From: JBDROU01 sp043809745 [NCBI: bacterium]
GTDB lineage: Bacteria; Elusimicrobiota; JBDRMW01
Direction: 5' to 3'
NCBI GenBank assembly: GCA_043809745.1
Contig: JBDROU010000079.1
Coordinates: forward strand, 1-64,000
DNA: 64,000 nt
Numbering within the stretch: position 1 is the first letter of the stretch; each line of letters starts with the position of its first letter. Both the position numbers and the translations under genes were made by a program. The notes under the pieces were generated by a model. That model had not been told where the DNA came from and ran no database searches. It worked only from the letters and a program-made list of their open reading frames with translations. Below are positions 40,201-49,200 of this stretch, in pieces.

Positions 40201-43200
40201 AGGATGATAACTGATCCCGCGCAGATGGATGCAAAAAATCTGAAAGATCTTGCAGAAGGTATAAACCTGCTTTACCAGGCTGTTGCCCAGCTCAAAGGCG
40301 TCAACCCGGGTGAAGCCGCAGAGATGTTCCGTATGCTCTCTGAACGCACCAACGATCTTTTGAAATCTTTCGAGTCGCTTGCCAACAGTTTCCTTGGCAA
40401 ATACAGCAAACAAGAATACAGGATATCGGATACAACGGAGCTTAAAAAGGAAGAAGCTGAACTGGCGGAGATATTCCAGAAGCTTACCCAAATAACGCAG
40501 ATCTCTCAATCAGGAGATATAAGCTACAGCGGCGCTGTAAAGAATAAGGTCGGAAAAACCTATACTGATATAGTATTGAGCATTACCAGAGCCGAACAAT
40601 CGGCACAGAGTATTTATAATGTTTCTTTGAGGCTGGAAATAGCCAAAACTGCCGCGCTGTCAGGCCTCGTACCTGAATTTATGCTCAAAAAAATAAGCAA
40701 AGGTGACGGGAAAGGAGTATCATTCAACATAAACAGTGAAATTGGTTTGGATGGGGAATTGAGACGTTACAAAAATGAAATTCTGGAGGAAGCCAGATGG
40801 ATTGAAAATCTGGAACAATGGGCTGATGTTAAAGAGCCATTTCTTGCAGATTTACATAATAAAATTCAGATTATACTTGATTCTTTCGGTCAGCAGGGTC
40901 TTCTTTCTACCGGCAGGGCCCGCGAAATAATGGATATGCTTGACGCGTATTATAACGCTTATGAAAAAGTATACTCAAACACGCCGCAGGATATGATCAA
41001 AGTTATTAAAAATGCTTTAGACAGCTATGATAAGGTTTTAGATATGGCAGTTGTTAGCAGATTTACAGCACCGATAGCCAAAGAAGCAGCAGTAAAAGTA
41101 GACGGATTATTCAAACGCTTCAACGAGATTCTGAAAGATGGTAGAAATAATGTACAAACAGTTGAAGCTGAAGCTGTTTTGGATACGGCGCTTTCTGTTG
41201 TGACAAGATTCCGCAGCAGAGATATAAAAATGTCCAAGTTCGAGAATGTTGTCGAATTTTTGGATACACTTGTGAGCAACACAGAACATGTTGATTCTCT
41301 TATTGAAGGAGCAACTAGCGTCGAAGCCGCGAAACAGCTAGTGTCCATTGTGGCAAAAGTGCAGACAGCAGTACAGAATTTAAGCCCCGATAAAGTCGGC
41401 AAAAGAGTTGATACCTGGGTAAGAAGCATAGCAGAAAAGCTAAACTCCAATGATGCGCCGTTAACCAGCAAAATAGCGGCTCTTCTTATAATACCGGATA
41501 AAGCATCAATAGAAAAGCTTCTGCCTGAAATCCTTAAAGATACGAAACAAACAAGAGATTTAATCGAACTTTTAAGTTCACCGGACACATTTGTAGAACA
41601 GTTAAAATGCCTGACTATTATAAGATTAGTTGAAAGAAGCGGTATTTCTGAAAGCCAGTTATCTAGGTTATACAATAATATTAGTGGAGCTGAACGGTCA
41701 AAAGTAAACGAGAATGTTGCTCTTCTGAATGTAAAAATTGTTGTATTAAAATCCAATATTAAAGCCAGGATGGGAATTTCTCTGCATGATGCTATCACTT
41801 TCAAGGATGGCAGCATAATAATAACAAACACCAGAGGTGTTGAACATGTTATAGCCAATGACAGCATTATGGGGCCTTGTCTGCTCGAAGCGCTTAAGCC
41901 GGAAGCTACGCTCTATGAGATACTTAGCAAACAATTTGGAGAAAAATTGGGAAAAATATTGGAAGAAATGGGCTTTACTACTCCGGAAGATATGGCATTG
42001 CTGGAAGCAACATCATTTGAAAGTGTAGTAAACGGCTCTGCAAATATCAAAAATGGTCGTAACATAACAACAATAGAAGAAGCAGTTAAATTCATACAAG
42101 AAGGCATTAAGCAGAATAATGCTCAGATGTTTGTTGAAGGTAACGCGGCATTTAGCCGGCTGGTGCTGAATAATGAAGAATACGCGAAGAAATTCAAGAA
42201 TTTGACGGATCGATGTCTTAAGGAAACCAACCTGGAATTTGAGATATTTAGCTTAATAGATCAGGTTGGTAAAGTATATCCGACATTGGCAAATAAGTTT
42301 GATTCTGCTGACGAAGCTTGGTTTAAGGCAAATATAATTGAACCAATAAATAGAGTGATAGACAGCCTTAAGAAAGAAGAGAAATATTCTGAGATTAAAG
42401 AAGAACTTCAGCTTTTCGGCGATTCACTGCAAAAGATGATAAAGTTTCATTATGAGAATAGAGTTGGAGAAAATGAGATTAGGAATTTCCAAGAACTGCA
42501 AACAAATGCGGAGAATGTTTTAAAGGAAATAAATATCGCAGTGAATAATTTTGAAACAAGGCTAAAAACAAGCCGCTCTGCTCAAAATCCGGATGTTATT
42601 TTACTTAATGAACTCCTGAATTTTGCGGCAGACAGCGTAAAGGTTGCGGTTAATGGAATGCTTAAGGGCAATCTTGAAAATTCGAAGGCTCTCTTGGAAA
42701 AAGATGTAAAACTTTATGAATTGGCATTAGAAAAGAAAAAAATACCTAAGAAAACTATATCGCAGAAAAAGAAACCATCTTCTAAGAAAATTCAAAGAAG
42801 AATTATTCGTAAGCAAAAACAAAGATACTTGGAAGCTGAGGAACAAATCAAAGTAAAGTCTAGTAGCGAAATAAATAGTGCCAGAGAACAACTGAAGGAA
42901 AACAGTAAATTGAATAGCTTGATCAAAGACGCGAGAAAGAGCATAGATAAGCTAATGCCCGGTGTTGAAAGTAAACGCGCTGAACTGGAACAGAAAAGAT
43001 TGGAAATTTCAAAACAGCAGCTTATTGGAGAGTTGTTAGCAAAAGGAGGTACACTTCCTTCATTTGTACTGGACAGCGTGATAAAATATGAAATATATCT
43101 TGCAGAAAAGCGGGAGCTCAAGAGTTACAGAGAAGCATTTAAGGTTGATCCACCAAAAGATGAAAATGGTAATTTATTTACGGTTGAATTTAAGGATCCT

Positions 43201-46200
43201 GCTTCAGCAAATGATCCGCTGCTTGTTCAAATAAGAGATGTAATAAATAAAGTACTCGTTGACAGAGGACAGAAGTTTGAGAAATTCCCGTTATTAGAGA
43301 ATCAACCGGATCAGATTTTAGATATGCTGTTCGGTTCAAACGTAGCCTATGAGTTCGGGACCGGAGGTGGAAAAACTTCGATAATAATGAATTATGTTAA
43401 TGCTTTGCGCTGGGAACTTTTCTGTAAAGAAAATGGCCCGCTTGCCCATAAAGGCTACCAGCGCGGTGTAAGCTTATTCACTTCGGATATAAAATCGCAT
43501 GAGGCATATGAGAAATATAAAGAACGGCTCTGCAGGTTAATGGATATTAAGACAGATTCTCCATTAGTGTTCAGGTTGGATCAGGAAGCTATGGATAATG
43601 CCAGAACCGATCCGGAATGGCTGGTTGCAAAGATTAAAAATGCCAAGCTTGTTTTGATAGATCAGATAGGGTTCCAGTTTATAAAGCACGGTGAATGGTC
43701 CAGAGACGGTGTGACTCAGTTCGGCGGCAGGGAAGGCTACAGGCTGTTAACAGAGAGAGTACATTTTATTTTTGACGAGTTCCAGTCCGCGATACTGGAG
43801 AAAACTTCCGCGATAGTCGGCGGCGAGGGCAGCCCCAACTCGCCTGCTATCCAGATGGCAGGCAGGTATGTGCATCGGGCCATTGAAGATATAATATTTA
43901 ATCAAAGTGATTTTATAAAGTCATTAACCGATGCTGATAAGGCAATTTTTGAAAATGAGTTAGGCGAGCTTAGAGTGTTGAAGAATGATATGGAAAAGGG
44001 ATCAGCATCTGCAAGTATAAAAGCAAGGAAAGAATATGTGAATAAGCAGCAGGCATTCTTAAAGAAATACTGTATGGATACCAATAAGGGTTCCTTAAAG
44101 AATGAATTCAAGGAAAAAGTAGACGAAGTAGCAAATTCATTATTAGGAGTACGTCCGGAACTATTGGGAGCACATCCAGAACTGAAATCCCTTATGAAAA
44201 CAGGGGGATCAAATGAATTGTCCGGCGAGTATAATTGGATACACAGGGAACAGCATAAGAAAGATTCAACATTAAGCGAAGCTGAGATATACAAGAAAAT
44301 ACAAAACGAAATTAGGGCGTCGATCAATGCCCGCGACAATGTATTGAAATTTACGGATGAGAACTATTATGTGGAGTTTGAAGGCCAGGAAGGCAAGTCT
44401 GAGGTTACTGCTGAACACCGTAATATACCCATACCCAACCATGGTGGACCCTCACCTAATATGAGATGGGCTGATTCATATATGTCGGTTGCGCTCTACT
44501 TCCACGCGACAGCCGAAGTAAGAGCCAGGAATGCAGAGCTTAACAAGATGCGCACCAGCCCGGAATCTCTGCAGGCGACCATGGGTACTGTTTTTGCTGA
44601 TATGCTCAGGAGAGGCAGTTTCGGCTCCGGTATGACCGGTACGCTTCAGAATGTTATGATGGCAAGCGAGATCGGATTTTACTTTGAATCAATCGCGATG
44701 GGGGATATGGCAGGCAGGTATCTGGGCCCGCGCAGGAATGCGATAGAAAATGCTTTCGCTTATACAGATAAAGATGGAATGTTCAGCGCGCTTGAAAATT
44801 ATTTAACCGCACCTGTGGAAGGATCTGAAGCTGTAGACGGTGTAGTGGTAGGTGTTACGAGGCAGTACGGTCAGGGTGAGCAAAGGGCTCAGTTGGAAGC
44901 ATCTGGAGCATTCAGGGACAGGATGCAATTAAAGCAAAACGATGCTAATAATTTTGTGCTTACTGTGCGCGAAAACGGCAAGTCGGTTGAGATTAACAAG
45001 ACATGGGTGGAAAGGCAGAATTTAAGCGATTCAGCACAAGCTGAATTAATGGAGCTTTTTAATGCAGGAGGAGAAACCATTAATCCTAATGCGCTGGAGA
45101 AGATTTTAATAAGAGATAGGCTGGTTGATGTGCTATCCAAAGAGGGTCCGGAATCCAAGCTCAAAGGGGAAGATCTTGCGATAGCCAGGTTGTTCAGCAT
45201 GGAAGGATTAAAGGATAAAAAGATGCTGGTTTATATTAACAAGGAAGGCAGTGTCGGAACCGACATGTTCGTGCCGGAGGGAGTTAAGTTTGCGCTGCTT
45301 ACTGATGTTAATGTTACTTTAACTGATATTGTTCAAGCATGGGGCCGCTCAAGAGGAATCTTCCTATTTGAATCAGAAGGATCAGCTAAAGGGAAATCAT
45401 ATGCTCCGATACTTCATGAAATGAATACGTTTGTATTCGACTTAAACAACGAGCTGAATATGGAAAACGGCAAAAAGTTCACTCCAAAAGATTTTATGAG
45501 AATGCTCAGGACAAATGAGCTTAAAGACTGCCAGCAGAATGTGTTTAATACATACCGCGATGCGATTCATCAATCTGTATCAAACATGTTTGCTCTTATG
45601 CTTGATGTGCCCGGCTTGAGCAATGCTGACCGGAATCTCATACTGGATAGGATGCAACAGCATCAAAGCAACAAGACGAAATCGGATAAATTGGAAAGCT
45701 CTATGGGTGATCCTCTGGAGGTGTTGATAGAAACGGCAAATGCGACCAGTGAATTCTTGAGGAACCTTGGCAATAACGATGCCCAGTTCAAAGATATGAT
45801 AAACAGAAACAGCGAGAGCAAGCGAATTTATGACTACTGCGTGAATCCGGAAGGGAAAGATTTTGATATATCAGACTTTATGGTTACTCAAGCCGGCAAT
45901 AACAGCCTGAATGCCAGTGCGCTGCAGAATGTACTCTTTGTAATGCAGGCGGGTATATTCGGTATGGCAAAGGTTGGGGATATAATAGCCGTGGCCAGGC
46001 AGTATATTCCGAGGTCGCTCCTGCCGGAGAAGGTTTCAAAAGGCAGATCGGCTGAGGCTGAAATAAATACTATAGCTGATGGAAGAAATACCGTTAATAC
46101 CGATGCGGGTCGAGAGAAATATGATAAGGCTATGCAAAAGATGCCAAGAGATTTAAAAAGAAAGGTGTTTGGCACTGAAAGCCCGACTCCGGATTCGTTG

Positions 46201-49200
46201 TTAACGGCGTACGGCCGAAGTTTTGTAGCCAATGCTGTTGCGGCTATAAATCTAGCCAACACCGAAATAGAAATTCTGGATCAAGATGATAATCCAATTT
46301 CCTATAATGACGAAATGCTTGAATCCGCCGTTAAATATGCGGCGGCAATCGGAGCGGATGTTATAGGTGATGATGGAACGCCAATCACCGCACCTCTTGT
46401 CGCAACCGATGAGGATTCCGTACCGCTTGTTAGTGCTGCTAGAGACTCTGCTAAAGTGCAGGTTATACCCGAAGATCATGATACAGGCGATAAGGTAACC
46501 GAAGGTTTTGTTGATGATATTCAGACCGGCCAACCTGAAAGAACTACTCCAGTGGTTATACCCGAAGATCAAGACACATTAACCGGTAGTACTGTATCTT
46601 CAGATTCAATCGAAGCTGAAGAAGGGTTTGAGCCCGGATATGTGTATGCTAGGGCACTAAGGAATAATGCAAATAATATAACAGTGGTTGCTGAAACGCT
46701 TGCTGATGAGGGTATAGATTTTGAAGCAGCCATGGTGGTAGGCTCTTCGTTGTATGACTTAGGAGGGCTCACTCGTTCCAACAGCAAAGATCTTGCTCAA
46801 CTGGGCAACAAGGTTCAGCGTAACAGAAATATGAGTAAGCAGGCAAAGAAAGAAAAAGGTAAAGATGCCGATCAACAACAGAAATCTTTGCGAGTTAAAA
46901 CACAAGATCAAATAGCAACGTACATAGAAGATCATAAACTTACTGGCGGTATGGATAAACAGGAAAAGAAACAAATAAACAGATATAGATCAATAAAGAA
47001 CAGCTACGATAAAGGCCAAGAATTGTCGAATAGGTTGCAGCAAACGCCGCCTGATTTGCAGGGGTTATTTAGCTCAATAAGGAATGGGTTAAGAAAAATA
47101 GGACTGGCAATAAGGACAGCGATACAAGCTTTCAATATTAAGAGGATTGAACGCTCGATTCAAAACACTTCTGTGGCTCAATTCGAGCTTGAGAAGCTTG
47201 ATAATGAAAAACACCGTCAGAAGACATTCTCCTGGATTGTAAGGCTTAATCCGCTGATGTCATTCGATAGACTTAAAGATCTTTCAATACGGCTTCGTTC
47301 AGAGAGCGAAAATGCCGCTTTGACGCAGGTTACCGCAGGAGCCTTTGAATCATATAATAAAAATGGAAGCTTCAGCGGAAATATTACTTCCAGAAGCATG
47401 CTCTATGCTGCAGCTCAAAAGATTGACCTGAACAAGATTTTCGGCAAGCTGAAGAGCAAGCATAATCTGATCAACAGATTGTATAAACAGATAAGGAAGA
47501 TTGATCTTACAAAAGCCTTCATATTCAGCAACAGCAGAAATGATACTGTAGCAAGGGTTCTGCAGCCGGGAACAACAGAGAAAGAGGCGCAGGCGCTGTT
47601 GAACGCGAATGTATTCAAGAAGAGAAAAATATTACGCTTGCAGGATCGGCTGCTGTCGCAGAAAAAAGCGGATGAACTGCAGAAACTGAGCACAGAAATT
47701 GATACCGCGCGCGCCGCCATCGCGCAGGTTGAACAAAAGCTTGGTAAGGCTTTAGAGAAACTGAATAAAGGATTTGGCACAACTACCAATGATCCCGAAT
47801 ACGCTGTCAGGCAGATTAAGAAAAGCAACCGTTATTGGGACATAAAAGCGCGTCTTCAGATGAGAGCAGAAAATCCCAACGCTAAGATAACCGAACCTGA
47901 GCGAAAAGAGTTAACGGAGATGAGATCGCTTTATGATTCTGTGGCATCGCTGGAAACCCTTGTTGCCGAATACCGTAAACATACCGCTGAACTTCAGAAA
48001 AAAGCGGACATAAAGACCGCCATAACGGGCAATATAAATAAGGATATTGAGAAATATGCTGAGGTTTTGGATGAAGATGGATCTTTAATTGTTCTTCAGA
48101 CGCGCATCGCACAGGCTAAGTCGAAGAAAGTTCCTATAACCGTAAAAGCGCTCAAAGATATGGTAGATGAAAGCAACAGATTCTCGACCACTCGTACTGC
48201 GGGTTCACCGCTTACACTTGCCGATGCGTTAATTCTTATAGACAAAAACAATGGTACGTATCATCTCCCGAAGAATGATAGTGGTGACCGCAAGAGTTTT
48301 GCTGAGGTCGTGGAGTGGATGGGAGAAGAATTCGGTGAGAAAGTAGACGAAATTTCAGCTGCGGATGCGGTTAGTGTAGCCCGGGCGCTTTACGAGATGG
48401 GTGAGACTCCGGCCGAAAGAAGTAATGTAAAACTTTCCGAATTCTGGCGTATAATGAAACGCGCCGGTGCGGCAGGCGATGAAACCAGGCTAAAAGCGGT
48501 GGTTGCCGCGCTTGGGTATGACGGAGCGTTATTTGATGCTCTGCCTGCAGATGTAACCTATTACAGGACTACTGGACGCGGTTCAAAGTTTGTAGATTCC
48601 ACTGTTGGAGGGACGCTGTATGATCTTGCTGAGGGCAATATTTCAGAGATACTTAACCCGCAGAATTATGATGAATCAGAACGAGCTGGAGTAATGAAAA
48701 AACTAATCAAATACGCTGATACACTTAAAGATAAATTTGTTGCGGTATCAGCCGGCAAACAGGAAGGCGGCACAAATCAATTGAGAAACCAGCTGGAGTC
48801 GGTTCTGAGTATCACAGCTGATAAAGCCAATCTGGAACTGCTTGAAGCAGGAGATAAAGAAAAAGTATCTTCGATATTAGCCAAACTTGCAGTTAACGAT
48901 ATAGATCAGGGGAAGAGCCTGGAAGAAACTTTGGGCATGATGGATTCCTGGTCAGAAAAGCTGAATGCCGCTCCGGCTGAAGAAAAAGCGCTCTTGGAAT
49001 CTGTCAGAAAAGAACTTACCGTGAAGGAGAAGAGCGAGTCTGTGGCGCACTTAAATGCCGCGAAGGCCGTTGACGATAGGATAGAGGCCATTATAGAGCA
49101 GGAAAAAATCTCTGAATCCATGCCTTCTATAAGAACCCGGTTGACAAAAACATTTGAAACCAGGCTGGAGGTTATAAGGCATGCGGAGAATATGAGTGTG

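Noticed and set aside
41025-41867. Minus-strand frame of 280 codons inside the giant gene
   Set aside because: It is an antisense shadow of a helical, Lys/Glu-rich region with no recognisable motif. Long shadows are common opposite such codon use.
43200-45480. Housekeeping secA gene
   Set aside because: The domain lies in the middle of a continuous frame without start or stop nearby, and motif spacing differs from SecA.
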